Source: Desulfovibrio sp. Fe33
GTDB lineage: Bacteria > Desulfobacterota > Desulfovibrionia > Desulfovibrionales > Desulfovibrionaceae
Direction of reading: 5' to 3'
Length of the DNA: 64,000 nt
Assembly (NCBI RefSeq): GCF_028532725.1
Contig: NZ_JAQKGU010000001.1
Location: 1 to 64,000 of the forward strand
The position numbers and the translations under genes were made by a program. Shown in pieces: positions 27,580-37,218 of the stretch (within the stretch, counting starts at the first letter, position 1; every line of letters begins with the position of its first letter). Under the pieces are notes generated by a model, which made no database searches, was not told where the DNA came from, and was given only the letters and a program-made list of their open reading frames with translations.

Positions 27580-28416
27580 CTAGAACGTCAGGGTCAGGCC
27601 CGAGCCGACTTCCCTGACCGGGCATTTCGCGGCCAGGCCGATCTTAGCGGCCAGGTCGGTGCAGTGGCAGCACCACAGCCCTTCCAGGTCCAGGCCCGCC
27701 AGGTAGTCCGCCGTGGGGGCCAGCCGTTCGGGTCCGGCCTTCTGCAAATGGAAGCCGCCCAGGACGGCGCGCACCCGGTCCACGCCCGTGACCCTCCGGG
27801 CCTGCTCCACGGTGTTGCAGATGCCGGAATGGGCGCAACCCGCGATGACCACCAGGCCGGTATCCGTGACATACGCCAGGGCCGTGTCGTCCGGGAGGTC
27901 GTCCGGCACGTAGCCGTCTTCCTCCAAGCGCTCGCCCAGGGTGGACCTCGGCTCGAAGTCCATGACCCGCTCGATCTCGCCCAGGGTCGTCAGGGAGTCC
28001 GACAGCCTGACGGGCTCCCGCGAAAGGGTCAGATCAAACAGCCTGGACAGCCGGTCCTCTCCAATCAGCATCCCCAGTTCCGGCACCACGGCCTTGCGCT
28101 TGGACAGCAGCGCCTTGGGGTGCGCGACCAGCCCGGGACGGCCGTGCGGCCTCCGGTTGACCGCCGCCTGAAAATACTGGCGGACCAGCATGTCCAGCCC
28201 CCAGGTATGGTCGAAATGACCGTGGGAAAGGGCTATCCAGTCCAGACGCAGCAGGTCGATGCCCTTGCGTCCGGCGTTGACCAGAAAGGCGTCCGAATAC
28301 CCGGTGTCGAACAGCACCCGCCGCCCGTCGGCCTCGATAAACATGGAGAGTCCGGCCTCGGCCATGAACTGGCTGCCCACCAACGCATTGTTGTCCACCA
28401 GAAAAGTCAGTTCCAC
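27580..28416 (-). CDS. MBL-fold metallo-hydrolase
   Basis: A 278-residue metallo-beta-lactamase-fold protein with the metal motif SHGHFDHTWGLD (about residues 63-74), a later VIAGCAHSGICNTVEQA and the final HLQKA region. The CAHSG motif and overall layout match the branch annotated as 7,8-dihydropterin-6-methyl-4-(beta-D-ribofuranosyl)-aminobenzene-5'-phosphate synthase-like in archaea and sulfate reducers; real substrates of bacterial members are unknown. It is divergent from the thermonuclease gene with a 61-base gap. Confidence 0.85.
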   Translation of the reverse strand: MELTFLVDNNALVGSQFMAEAGLSMFIEADGRRVLFDTGYSDAFLVNAGRKGIDLLRLDWIALSHGHFDHTWGLDMLVRQYFQAAVNRRPHGRPGLVAHPKALLSKRKAVVPELGMLIGEDRLSRLFDLTLSREPVRLSDSLTTLGEIERVMDFEPRSTLGERLEEDGYVPDDLPDDTALAYVTDTGLVVIAGCAHSGICNTVEQARRVTGVDRVRAVLGGFHLQKAGPERLAPTADYLAGLDLEGLWCCHCTDLAAKIGLAAKCPVREVGSGLTLTF

Positions 28417-28477
28417 GGGTAGCCTCCGGGGTTGCGATGTACTGGAATGATGCAGTGAAAGAGTCTATGCTCAACGC

Positions 28478-28993
28478 ATGTTTCGCCGCAACTCCCATTT
28501 CCTCCTTTCGCTGCTCGTCCCGACCTTCCTCTTCGCCTGCTTTTCCTCCGGGGCCTTGGCCGCCGACATCTCCGTACGCTTCCTGAACGTCCTCGACGGC
28601 GACTCCCTGCGCGTGGAATACCGGGGCGACGCCCTTGAAGTGCGCCTCATCGGCGTGGACGCGCCTGAATACAGGCAGGAGTTCAGCCGCAAGGCCAGGG
28701 AGTTCTCCCTTCGTTTCTGCCACCGCAAGACCCTGCGCCTGGAGTTCGACAGGCAGCGCCGGGACCGGTATGGCCGCACCCTGGCCTACGTGTACGACGG
28801 CGAACGGATGCTCAACGAGGAGATCGTGCGCGCGGGTCTGGCCATCCCCGTCAAGATCAAGCCGAACGCCCGCCACTATTCCCGCTTCAAGCTGGCCGAA
28901 AAGGAAGCCCGTGCGAAACGGCACGGCTTCTGGAGAAAGGGAGGGCTCGACATGACCCCTGCCCAGTGGCGCAAGACCCATCCGAAACGATAG
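28478..28993 (+). CDS. Secreted thermonuclease (SNase-family)
   Basis: A 171-residue staphylococcal-nuclease-fold protein with a signal peptide (LLVPTFLFACFSSGALAA). The catalytic set is present: VLDGDSLRV for calcium, Arg and Glu in VRLIGVDAPEYRQ, and Arg in RDRYGRTLAYV. It is predicted to hydrolyse DNA or RNA in the periplasm or outside. It is a single gene, divergent from the MBL gene. The C-terminal WRKTHPKR tail is basic. Confidence 0.9.
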   Translation: MFRRNSHFLLSLLVPTFLFACFSSGALAADISVRFLNVLDGDSLRVEYRGDALEVRLIGVDAPEYRQEFSRKAREFSLRFCHRKTLRLEFDRQRRDRYGRTLAYVYDGERMLNEEIVRAGLAIPVKIKPNARHYSRFKLAEKEARAKRHGFWRKGGLDMTPAQWRKTHPKR

Positions 28994-29014
28994 GGGCGGC
29001 GCTTCGGGTCTCTG

Positions 29015-30319
29015 CTAAACCTTTTTCAGGACAGGCAGGGTGAATATGAACGTGCTGCCGGTCCCCACCCTGCTCTCGACCCAGATGCGCCCGCCGTGTC
29101 CCTCCACGATGTGCTTGCAGATGGCCAGACCGAGACCGGTGCCCGCCGGACGGTCGCTCTGACACTGGCCCGCCTGGGTGAATTCCTCAAAAATGGATTC
29201 GAAGCATTCCGGATGAATGCCGACGCCGGTGTCGGCCACGCTGATGCGCAGGCTGCCGTCGACGGCGCACGCCGCGCAGGAGACGCTGCCGTTCGAGGTG
29301 AATTTAACCGCGTTGGAAAAAAGGTTGACCATTACCTGCATGAGCCTGCCCGCGTCACCCTCGACCATGGGCAGTTCCGGCTCGATGTCCAGCCGCAGGG
29401 GAAGCCCCGAAGCATCGAACAGGGACGAGGTGGCCTCCACGGTCCTGTTGATGAACTCCTCGGGATGAATAGGGGCCATGGCGTACTCGACGCGTTGGGC
29501 CTCCATCTTGGCCAGGTCGAGGACGTCATTGATGAGCAGGGTAAGCCGCCGCCCCTCGCTGGCGATGATCTCGAGATTCTTGCGGACCATCGCCATCTCG
29601 TTTTTCAAATCCTGGTCCGCAAAGGCCTCGATGGCCGGAAAGATCGAGTTGCCGAGCTTCTTGCCGGTGATCTTGGCGAAGCCGAGCACGGCGGTCAGCG
29701 GAGTTCGCAGCTCATGGGAAACGGTGGACAAAAATTCGGACTTGGCCCGGTTGGCGCGGTCCAGCTCCCGGGTCCGTTCGCGAACGCGGTTTTCAAGCTG
29801 GTCGTGACTACGCTTGAGGGCGCGCTCGTTCTGCTTCCGCTCGCTGATGTCCCTGGCCACGATGATGGCCTGGCGCTTGTCCCGGAAGGAAACCAGGCTG
29901 AGGGTCAGGTCCACCGGAACGGGCGGCCTGTCCGGATCGACCGGGCTGAAGAATTCGGTTTCCAGACACAGCATTCTGGTATTGTTGTGAAAGAGATTGT
30001 TGGCGAAGCGTCCTATGTGGAGCGGCAGGATATCGCTGAAGCGCACGCCGCGGAGCCGGTCCGAATCGCAGCCGAGCAGGGAGTCGGCCGAACCCGAGAC
30101 ATCCAGGATGATCCCGGTGTCCGCGTCCACCACGAGGATGGCGTCGTTGACCCGGTCCAGCAGGGCGCGAAAATGCTCAAGCTCGTCCAGCCTGCTCCTG
30201 AGCTCCGGGTAATAGCTCTTGCTGATGGACCGCCTGCCCAGGCCGATGAGCTTCTCGCGTTCTTCGGCCCGTTCCGGCTCCGGGTCAGCGGCTCTGCCTG
30301 AAAATTTCGATGAGGTCAT
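29015..30319 (-). CDS. PAS-domain sensor histidine kinase
   Basis: A 434-residue soluble kinase. One PAS domain (about 45-160: [21 protein letters not shown]) is followed by a short coiled coil, HisKA with the phosphoacceptor in [14 protein letters not shown], and HATPase_c ([28 protein letters not shown]). No receiver domain or adjacent regulator gene is present. Its start overlaps the end of the alcohol dehydrogenase gene by 35 bases, so the kinase is probably produced from the same transcript. The signal is unknown. Confidence 0.88.
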   Translation of the reverse strand: MTSSKFSGRAADPEPERAEEREKLIGLGRRSISKSYYPELRSRLDELEHFRALLDRVNDAILVVDADTGIILDVSGSADSLLGCDSDRLRGVRFSDILPLHIGRFANNLFHNNTRMLCLETEFFSPVDPDRPPVPVDLTLSLVSFRDKRQAIIVARDISERKQNERALKRSHDQLENRVRERTRELDRANRAKSEFLSTVSHELRTPLTAVLGFAKITGKKLGNSIFPAIEAFADQDLKNEMAMVRKNLEIIASEGRRLTLLINDVLDLAKMEAQRVEYAMAPIHPEEFINRTVEATSSLFDASGLPLRLDIEPELPMVEGDAGRLMQVMVNLFSNAVKFTSNGSVSCAACAVDGSLRISVADTGVGIHPECFESIFEEFTQAGQCQSDRPAGTGLGLAICKHIVEGHGGRIWVESRVGTGSTFIFTLPVLKKV

Positions 30320-31454
30320 CTGTCGAGGGTTGTTTGGGGTTGGTCAACATGCACACGTCAGCCAAGGCGTTGCGGGCCAGCAGGGGCAGGTCCTCCGGCT
30401 TGATGCCCAGCCCGGCAAGGGTCTCGTTCACGCCCACATCCCGCTTAAGCGCCCGGACCGCGTCCAAGGTACGCGCCCGCACCTCCCCGGACGGGGCGTC
30501 GGGGGGAATGTCCGCGCCCAGCGCTACGCCCATGCAGCGGTATTTCTCAGGCTCGGCGTCGAAATTATAGTCGATCACGCGGTCCAGGAGAATGGCGTTG
30601 CACAGGCCGTGTGGCAGGTCAAGCAGGCCGCCCAGGCTGTGGGCCATGGCGTGCACCGCGCCGAGAATGGCGTTGGAGAAGGCCAGCCCCGCATAGGTGG
30701 ACGCGAGCATCATGCCCGTGCGCGCGAGCATGTCGTCGGGGCGCTCCACCGCCGCCCGCAGGTGCGTCCTGATGAGCCGCATGGATTCCAGGGCGTTGAG
30801 GTCGGTGACGGCCGAGGACGCGTTGGAGACGTAGGCTTCCGCCGCATGGGTCAGGGCGTCCAGGCCGGTGTGGGCGGTAAGATGCCCGTCCATGGTCACG
30901 GTGAGCCTCGGGTCGATGAGCGCCACGTCCGGCACCATGGTCTTGGAGACTATGGCGATCTTGATCTTTCGGTCTTGGTCGCTGATGATGCAGAACTGGG
31001 AAACGTCTGCGGCGGTTCCGGCCGTGGTGGGGATGCAGATGAGCGGCGGTCCCGGACGGTCCACATTGTCCACGCCCTCGAATTCGAGCACATGGCGGTC
31101 ATTGGTGCAGACGATGCCGATGGCCTTGGCGCAGTCCATGGGCGAACCGCCGCCCACGGCCACGATGGCGTCGCACCCCTCGCGCCGGTAGACCTCGGCG
31201 CCTTCCATGACCTCTTCGTGCCGGGGGTTGGGGGAAACGCCGGTGAATACGACGCAGTTCACGCCTTCCCGGGTCAGGGAATCCACTATCCGGCCGGTCC
31301 AGCCTATGGACTCAAGAATCGGGCCGCTGACCACCAGCGTCTTCTGGGCGGACAGGTTGGCGGCGTATTGGCCCGCAAGCATGGCCGCGCCGTCGCCGAA
31401 GACGAACTCCGGGGCCACGAACTTCCGCAATTCGGAATGATTCCCGCCGGGCAT
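30285..31454 (-). CDS. Iron-containing alcohol dehydrogenase
   Basis: A 389-residue group III ADH. NAD-binding VAVGGGSPMDCAKAI, the downstream PTTAGTAADVSQF and the metal-ligand helix GAVHAMAHSLGGLLDLPHGLCNA are all visible. It reduces or oxidises short alcohols with NAD(P)H; Desulfovibrio relatives use such enzymes in ethanol metabolism. ATG 31454, six bases after GAGGAGG, is chosen over a codon 21 bases upstream. It overlaps a histidine kinase gene at its 3' end. Confidence 0.92.
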   Translation of the reverse strand: MPGGNHSELRKFVAPEFVFGDGAAMLAGQYAANLSAQKTLVVSGPILESIGWTGRIVDSLTREGVNCVVFTGVSPNPRHEEVMEGAEVYRREGCDAIVAVGGGSPMDCAKAIGIVCTNDRHVLEFEGVDNVDRPGPPLICIPTTAGTAADVSQFCIISDQDRKIKIAIVSKTMVPDVALIDPRLTVTMDGHLTAHTGLDALTHAAEAYVSNASSAVTDLNALESMRLIRTHLRAAVERPDDMLARTGMMLASTYAGLAFSNAILGAVHAMAHSLGGLLDLPHGLCNAILLDRVIDYNFDAEPEKYRCMGVALGADIPPDAPSGEVRARTLDAVRALKRDVGVNETLAGLGIKPEDLPLLARNALADVCMLTNPKQPSTDDLIEIFRQSR

Positions 31455-31548
31455 ATTCTGCCTCCTCGCCGCCAAAGAGAGCGCGTACCAGGGTGATGGC
31501 GAAACGAATTGTCCGCCAACTATTGGAAGGATAGAGGCACGGGGCTTA

Positions 31549-34500
31549 TTAGTCCATGACTTTCATGAGGTTCCCGACTTCGTCGCGGAACAACTTGAAA
31601 GCGGCCTCCGCATCGCCTTCGCCGCCGCAGGCGGAAACCAGCGAGGACGCGGCCAAAGCCGCCGCGTTCGCGCCTATGGCCGTGCAGACGGAACGGGCCG
31701 TGCCGGCCAGTTCGAGGGCCTTGGCCGCCGCGCCGGAGCCGAGAGCCTGGCCCAGTTCGTCGAGCAGGAGGTTGAGCTCGGTCCGTGCCGTCACCAGGAA
31801 ATCAACGAAGATGGCCGCGTCCACGCCCAGGTGCTCCATGGCGGAATCCGGCGTCCAGGGCGGCAGCGCATCCAGGGATTCGGTCCCGGCCGGGTCGGCC
31901 CCGGACGCGGGAGGCGGCGGGGCGGGAACGGCCCCGATAAGCCGGTTGATGATTACGGACAGCTCGTGGAAGTCCACGGGTTTCGCCACATAGTCGTCCA
32001 TGCCCGCATCAAGGCTCTTGTCGCGAAATTCCTTCAAGGCGTGGGCCGTGACCCCGATGATCGGGATATTCGGGTCCGGGATCGGTCCGCCCGGCACCGC
32101 GGAGCGGATGGCCTTGGTGGTGGAGATGCCGTCCAAAACCGGCATTTCGATGTCCATGAGAATAAGGTCGAAGGGCTCGCGCTTGAGCAGGTCCAGGACT
32201 TCGAGGCCGGTCTTGGCCACGGCGTAGGTGTAGCCCAGGTCCTCCAGCTTGAGGGTGGTGACCATGACGTTGACGTCGTTGTCCTCGGCCACCAGCACGC
32301 GCACGGGGCGGGACGGAGGCTCGGGCCGCCGGGTATCCTCCACGGGCAGAGGACATGAGAAGCCCGGCTCGAACCAGGCCGTAAAGGAGAAAGTGCTGCC
32401 CTTGCCCACGGTGGAATCCACCTTAATGGCCCCGCCCATGAGGGTGATGAGCTGCTTGCATATGGCCAGCCCCAGGCCCGTGCCGCCGAAGGCGCGGGTG
32501 GTCTGGGAGAAGCTCTGGAAGATGGATTCAAGGAACTCCCGGGGGATGCCGATGCCCGTATCCTCCACGGCGAAGGTCACGCCCACGGTCCGTTCTTCGT
32601 CCGGGCCGGGCCCGAGGGCGGGCCGGACGCGGATGGAAATGGCCCCCCGATGGGTGAACTTCACGGCGTTACCCGCCAGGTTGACGAGCACCTGCCTCAG
32701 GGACAGGGGATCGCCCTTGACGCAGCCCGGCACGCCCTCGTCTATTTCGAGGACCATGTCCAGCCCCTTCTGCCGGGCCTGCACCTCAAGCCCCTTGATG
32801 GTCGTGCGCACGTGGAAGGGCAGGTCGAAGTCCACGTGGTCCAGCTCAAGCTTGCGCGCCTCGATCTTGGACAGGTCGAGGATGTCGTTGATGATGGAAA
32901 GGAGGTGCTGGGCCGAGTCCTTGACCGTCCTGAGATAGTCGCGCTGATCGTCGGTCAGGTTGGTCTGGAGGGTGATCTCCGTCATGCCCACGATGGCGTT
33001 CATGGGGGTGCGTATCTCGTGGCTCATGGCTGCCAGGAACTCCGATTTGGCGCGGTTGGCAGCCTCGGCGTCCTCGCGGGTGCGCAGCAGGTCCTCCTGC
33101 GCCTTGCGGTTCTCGGTGACGTCGTCCCAGGCCCAGATGACGCCCTTGGACAGGTCGCCGGGGTCCACGGTCTTGGCGTACATGCGGCACCACACCGTGG
33201 AACCGCTCTTGCTCCGGAACGCCTGCTCCGTGTTGAATTCCCCGCGTTCCGTCAGGGCGGTCTTGGCCGCCAGGGCGAAATCGTCCTCGGTCTGGTAATG
33301 GCCGAGCAGCAGGTTCAGGGTGTTGTCGCGGATGTCTTCCGGCGTATAGCCGAAGATTTCCGCGCCCCGCCGGTTGATGGTCACGATCTTGCGGCCCACG
33401 GTCATGGCGATGCCCATGAGGGAGTTTTCCAGGATGGCCTCGAACTTGACCAGGTTCTGACGGATGGCGTTCTCGGACTCCTTGCGGGCCGAAATGTCGC
33501 GGATGTTGGCCAGGATGGCCGTCTCGCCCCGGTAGGTGATGCGGGACAGGTGAACCTCCACGTCGAACTCCCGGCCGTCCCGATAGCGCCGCGCGCGCCA
33601 TTCCAGGTGGTGCGCCTTGCCTTCGAGGACCTCGCGCAGGGTGGCGGCCATGAACCGCAGGGGAGTGCTCTTGCTGGAAAGGTCCCGGGCCAGGGACACG
33701 CCCGCCGGGTCCATGCCCTCCAGGCCGAACATCTCGATCATCCGCTGGTTGACTTCGAGAATGCGTCCCTTGCCGTCGTGGATGATGATGGCGTCGTAGG
33801 AAAAATCGAAAATGGTCCGCATGACCTCTTCGGACGCCCGCAGTTCGCTGGTGCGCTCCTTGACCCGCTCCTCCAGAGTCCGCTGGGCCGTGCGCAGCTC
33901 CTTTTCGGCGCGTCGCCTGCGCGAGATATTCAGGATCAGGGCGAGAATTATCAGGAATTGCAACGCGCCGAAGGTGACGGCGACCAGGAACAGGGAGGAA
34001 TGTTCGCGATAAAAGGAATCGGGCCGGTTGACGACCGTGCTTCCCTCCGGCAGCCCCGCCAGCTTGATGCCGAACCGCTTGAGCTGGTCGTAATCGAACT
34101 TCGGGCTGACCGAGCTGCCCCGCAGGACGGGAATCTCGCCGGGCGGGCGGCCGGACAGCACGTGGAGGGCGATCTGGGCCATGGCCTGCCCCTGGTCGCG
34201 GCCGTTGGCCAACATGCCGCCCACAATGCCGTGTCCCAGGTCCGCATCGACGATGCCGTAGACAGGCACCTTGGCGCGAGCCGAAACGGCCTGGGCCACC
34301 TCGTCCCTGCCGTAATACCGCCCCTCGCAGTCCTTGTTGAAGGCGGCCAGCAGAACCACGGCATCCTTCGGCAGCCTTTCCACCTGCCTGAGGACCCCGG
34401 GCAGCCCCTCGTCGTCGCAGAACTCCACGGCCACGGCCGGACCGAGACCGAAGAGCTGATCTTCGATGGCGTTGCGCACAGCCTTGCCCGTGCAGGAAAA

Positions 34501-35043
34501 ATCGTTGACCACGAACACGGTCTTGACGCCCGGATGAAGGCGCAGGGCGCAGTCGATGGTCTGCCGCATATCCAGAATCTCGGCCACGCCCGTAAACAGG
34601 GGATGGTCACGGATCTGATCGGGCTGAAAGAAATTCACCCCGCCGAAAACAACCGGCACGCCGGGAAAGAGTTTGTCATGATGGCGGCGCAGGAAATCAA
34701 AAGCCGCATTATCCGTGGCCAGAATCAAATCAAGTCCCGCATCCCTGTACTTGTGGGCGTAGACGTTCAGCAATTGGCGCTCGTAGATGTCATTGAACGC
34801 CACCCGCTTGGTGTCCATGTACTCCCTGTGCAGGGTGATGCCCGTTTCACGGGGGCGCAGGACGTCCACGAGGCCGTCGCAGACCTCGTCGCTCCAGAGG
34901 AACCCCTGATGGTAGGAATTGAGCAGGAGAATATTACTCGACCGGGCGGCGCGTCCGGTCGCGGGCGCGAGCAGGACCGCCAGCGCCAGGAAGGCGAGCA
35001 GGAGGGGGCCACGGGCCCGGCATGGGCGAATCAGTCTCTTCAT
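31549..35043 (-). CDS. Hybrid sensor histidine kinase with periplasmic binding domain, receiver and degenerate Hpt
   Basis: A 1164-residue membrane sensor. After a signal/membrane start, residues about 35-345 form a periplasmic ABC-substrate-binding-like domain (SSNILLLNSYHQGFLWSDEV). A membrane helix at about 358-378 (FGALQFLIILALILNI) leads to two PAS domains, HisKA (FLAAMSHEIRTPMNAI), HATPase_c ([20 protein letters not shown]) and a receiver with the phosphoacceptor in FDLILMDIEMPVLDG. The last 100 residues have an Hpt-like helical fold, but the expected phospho-His in A-H-T-L-K is A-G-T-A-R (Gly at about 1114). The output route is therefore unclear. No partner gene is adjacent. Confidence 0.9.
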   Translation of the reverse strand: MKRLIRPCRARGPLLLAFLALAVLLAPATGRAARSSNILLLNSYHQGFLWSDEVCDGLVDVLRPRETGITLHREYMDTKRVAFNDIYERQLLNVYAHKYRDAGLDLILATDNAAFDFLRRHHDKLFPGVPVVFGGVNFFQPDQIRDHPLFTGVAEILDMRQTIDCALRLHPGVKTVFVVNDFSCTGKAVRNAIEDQLFGLGPAVAVEFCDDEGLPGVLRQVERLPKDAVVLLAAFNKDCEGRYYGRDEVAQAVSARAKVPVYGIVDADLGHGIVGGMLANGRDQGQAMAQIALHVLSGRPPGEIPVLRGSSVSPKFDYDQLKRFGIKLAGLPEGSTVVNRPDSFYREHSSLFLVAVTFGALQFLIILALILNISRRRRAEKELRTAQRTLEERVKERTSELRASEEVMRTIFDFSYDAIIIHDGKGRILEVNQRMIEMFGLEGMDPAGVSLARDLSSKSTPLRFMAATLREVLEGKAHHLEWRARRYRDGREFDVEVHLSRITYRGETAILANIRDISARKESENAIRQNLVKFEAILENSLMGIAMTVGRKIVTINRRGAEIFGYTPEDIRDNTLNLLLGHYQTEDDFALAAKTALTERGEFNTEQAFRSKSGSTVWCRMYAKTVDPGDLSKGVIWAWDDVTENRKAQEDLLRTREDAEAANRAKSEFLAAMSHEIRTPMNAIVGMTEITLQTNLTDDQRDYLRTVKDSAQHLLSIINDILDLSKIEARKLELDHVDFDLPFHVRTTIKGLEVQARQKGLDMVLEIDEGVPGCVKGDPLSLRQVLVNLAGNAVKFTHRGAISIRVRPALGPGPDEERTVGVTFAVEDTGIGIPREFLESIFQSFSQTTRAFGGTGLGLAICKQLITLMGGAIKVDSTVGKGSTFSFTAWFEPGFSCPLPVEDTRRPEPPSRPVRVLVAEDNDVNVMVTTLKLEDLGYTYAVAKTGLEVLDLLKREPFDLILMDIEMPVLDGISTTKAIRSAVPGGPIPDPNIPIIGVTAHALKEFRDKSLDAGMDDYVAKPVDFHELSVIINRLIGAVPAPPPPASGADPAGTESLDALPPWTPDSAMEHLGVDAAIFVDFLVTARTELNLLLDELGQALGSGAAAKALELAGTARSVCTAIGANAAALAASSLVSACGGEGDAEAAFKLFRDEVGNLMKVMD

Positions 35044-35277
35044 GACAATCCCTGCACCAAAAAGAATCGTCCGTTGTCTAACAAATACGCGGGAATTAAT
35101 AAAGTCGGCGGAGGCGGGTCAGGCCGTATATTCATAAATTTATAACGCCGAAGACGTGTGACTTAAATTCGACTATAGTTCGCTTTATGATGGGGAATGC
35201 CTTCTCCGCGAATCGGCCCCGCCAGCCTTTTCGATTTTCGTTTTCCCGGCCTCTTTTTTTACATCTTTCCCCTGTTT

Positions 35278-35291
35278 TTGACTCAAGTCAT
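35278..35291 (+). promoter_or_regulatory. CRP/FNR-type palindrome upstream of hcp
   Basis: TTGACTCAAGTCAT has half-sites TTGAC and GTCAT around a 4-base spacer, close to the FNR form TTGAT-N4-ATCAA. It lies 72-85 bases before the hcp start. hcp in Desulfovibrio is known to be controlled by a Crp/Fnr-family regulator (HcpR), so this is a reasonable operator candidate. Binding is inferred. Confidence 0.5.
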
Positions 35292-35292
35292 A

Positions 35293-35333
35293 CCTTGTTG
35301 CCGCCGCCCGCCCTACAAACGGAGGCAACAAGG
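35293..35333 (+). repeat. 10-bp inverted repeat in the hcp leader
   Basis: CCTTGTTGCC at 35293-35302 and GGCAACAAGG at 35324-35333 are perfect inverted copies separated by 21 bases. It sits two bases after the FNR-like palindrome and 29 bases before the hcp ATG. It could fold in the mRNA leader or bind a dimeric protein. Confidence 0.6.
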
Positions 35334-35362
35334 ACTTTTCATCGAAACAAAGGAGCGACACC

Positions 35363-36970
35363 ATGTTTTGTTATCAATGTGAACAGACGGCCAAGGGCGG
35401 CTGCACCAAGATCGGCGTGTGCGGCAAAACCGATTCCACAGCCTCTCTCCAGGACCTACTCCTCCACTTCACCAAGGGCCTTTCCCAGGTGGCCATGGCC
35501 GCCCGCGAACAGGGCATCGAGGACGCGGAGGTCAACCGCTTCACCGTGAAGGCGATCTTCTCCACCCTGACCAACGTGAATTTCGACGACGCCCGTTTCG
35601 TCAAGCTCATCAATGAATGCGCGGCCCTGCGCGACAGGCTCAAGGCCAAAGTCCCCGGCGTCGAATTCGACGGCCCGGCGGTCCTCATGCCCGCCCTCGA
35701 CCTCCCTGGCCTCGTGGCCCAGGGACGTGAATTCGGCGTCGACAACGACCCCGAGCCCAACCCCGACATCAAGTCCCTCAAGCACACCCTGACCTACGGC
35801 CTCAAGGGCGTGGCGGCCTACGCCGACCATGCGGCCATCCTCGGCAAGGAGGACAACGAGCTCTACGCCAAGATTCAGGCCCTGCTGGCCGCCACCCTGG
35901 CCACCGACCTGACTCTGGAGCAGGCCATTGAAGCCGGGCTCGAATGCGGCCGCATCAACATCCGGGCCATGGAGCTTCTGGACGACGCCAACACCTCCGC
36001 CTACGGGCACCCGGTTCCCACCGCGGTCAAGCTTGGACCCACGGCGGGCAAGGCCATCCTCGTCTCCGGCCACGACCTCAAGGACCTGGAGACTCTGCTC
36101 AAGCAAACCGAGAACATGGGCATCAGCATTTACACCCACGGTGAAATGCTCCCCTGCCACGGCTACCCCGAACTGCACAAATACCCGCACCTGGCCGGTC
36201 ATTACGGCACCGCATGGCAAAACCAGAAAAAGGAATTCGCCGAATTCCCCGGCGCCATCCTGATGACCACGAACTGCATCCAGGACCCCAAGAACTACAT
36301 CGACAACATCTTCACCACCGGCCTGGTGGGCTGGCCCGGCGCGGTCCACGTCAGCAACGAGGACTTCACCCCGGTCATCGAACGGGCCCTGGCCATGCCG
36401 GGCTTTGACGCGGACGTCGACAAGGGGTCGGTCCTGACCGGCTTCGCCCGCAACGCGGTCCTGTCCGTGGCCGACAAGGTCATCGAGGCGGTCAAGGCGG
36501 GCGACATCCGCCACTTCTTCCTGGTCGGCGGCTGCGACGGCGCCAAGCCCGGCCGCAACTACTACACCGAATTCGTGGAGCAGGCCCCGGCCGACACCGT
36601 CATCCTGACGCTGGCCTGCGGCAAGTTCCGCTTCTTCGACAAGCAGCTCGGCGACATCGGCGGCATCCCGCGCCTGCTGGACATCGGCCAGTGCAACGAC
36701 GCCTACTCCGCCGTGCAGATCGCCCTGGCTCTGGCCAAGGCCTTCGACTGCGGCGTCAACGACCTGCCCCTGTCCCTGGTGCTCTCCTGGTACGAACAGA
36801 AGGCCGTGGCCATCCTGCTCTCCCTGCTCGCCCTGGGCATCCGGAACATCAAGCTCGGCCCCTCCCTGCCGTCCTTCATAACCCCCAACGTTCTCAATTA
36901 CCTGGTCGGCAACTACAACATCGCCCCCATCACCACTCCCGAAGCAGACCTGGCCGAAATCCTCGGCTAA
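35363..36970 (+). CDS. hcp: Hydroxylamine reductase (hybrid-cluster protein, class I)
   Basis: A 535-residue Hcp. The N-terminal MFCYQCEQTAKGGCTKIGVC has the C-X2-C-X7-C-X5-C spacing of class I enzymes from strict anaerobes, which hold a [4Fe-4S] cluster. The hybrid-cluster ligands are visible in HGEMLPCHGYPE, TTNCIQDP, VGGCDGAKPGRNYY and ALACGKFRF-like segments. It acts in the cytoplasm on hydroxylamine and nitric oxide in nitrosative-stress defence. AAAGGAG precedes the ATG. A strong terminator follows, so it is monocistronic; no hcr reductase is adjacent. Confidence 0.97.
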   Translation: MFCYQCEQTAKGGCTKIGVCGKTDSTASLQDLLLHFTKGLSQVAMAAREQGIEDAEVNRFTVKAIFSTLTNVNFDDARFVKLINECAALRDRLKAKVPGVEFDGPAVLMPALDLPGLVAQGREFGVDNDPEPNPDIKSLKHTLTYGLKGVAAYADHAAILGKEDNELYAKIQALLAATLATDLTLEQAIEAGLECGRINIRAMELLDDANTSAYGHPVPTAVKLGPTAGKAILVSGHDLKDLETLLKQTENMGISIYTHGEMLPCHGYPELHKYPHLAGHYGTAWQNQKKEFAEFPGAILMTTNCIQDPKNYIDNIFTTGLVGWPGAVHVSNEDFTPVIERALAMPGFDADVDKGSVLTGFARNAVLSVADKVIEAVKAGDIRHFFLVGGCDGAKPGRNYYTEFVEQAPADTVILTLACGKFRFFDKQLGDIGGIPRLLDIGQCNDAYSAVQIALALAKAFDCGVNDLPLSLVLSWYEQKAVAILLSLLALGIRNIKLGPSLPSFITPNVLNYLVGNYNIAPITTPEADLAEILG

Positions 36971-36982
36971 ACGCCATTTCGA

Positions 36983-37021
36983 TCCGGCCCGGCAGCGAAA
37001 GCAGCCGGGCCGGACGTTTTT
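36983..37021 (+). terminator. Terminator of hcp
   Basis: An 11-bp stem TCCGGCCCGGC/GCCGGGCCGGA around a 10-base loop, then CG and TTTTT. It begins 12 bases after the hcp stop. Confidence 0.93.
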
Positions 37022-37218
37022 CGGGCCGGTCTCCGGCCATCCCGCCTCCTCACTTACGCGGCTGCCTGTCGGGCCGCCCCCCCCTGTGAACCGATTTTCC
37101 ACAGCCACATGCCATCTTTTTTCGCTCATTTTGTGCAAATTCGCGAAAATTTGAGACCATTTGCATTTTTACCGGAAATGGGTGAGACGTTGCGCAGAGC
37201 CTAATAAAGGGAGGGAAA

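Larger units (their letters stand above)
35044..35362. other. Divergent intergenic region between the hybrid kinase and hcp
   Basis: About 320 bases without a gene. It contains the CRP/FNR-like palindrome at 35278, an inverted repeat at 35293-35333 and an AAAGGAG ribosome site for hcp. AT-rich patches near 35130-35190 may hold the promoter of the kinase gene, but no box pair is convincing. Confidence 0.6.

Noticed and set aside
32650-35145. A very long open frame on the plus strand, opposite the hybrid histidine kinase.
   Set aside because: GC-rich coding sequence often leaves the opposite strand open. The translation has no domain, start site or ribosome site, while the minus-strand kinase is unambiguous.
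35456-37138. A 560-codon open frame on the minus strand opposite hcp.
   Set aside because: Same cause. hcp is certain from its Cys motifs and strong ribosome site, and its terminator lies inside this frame.
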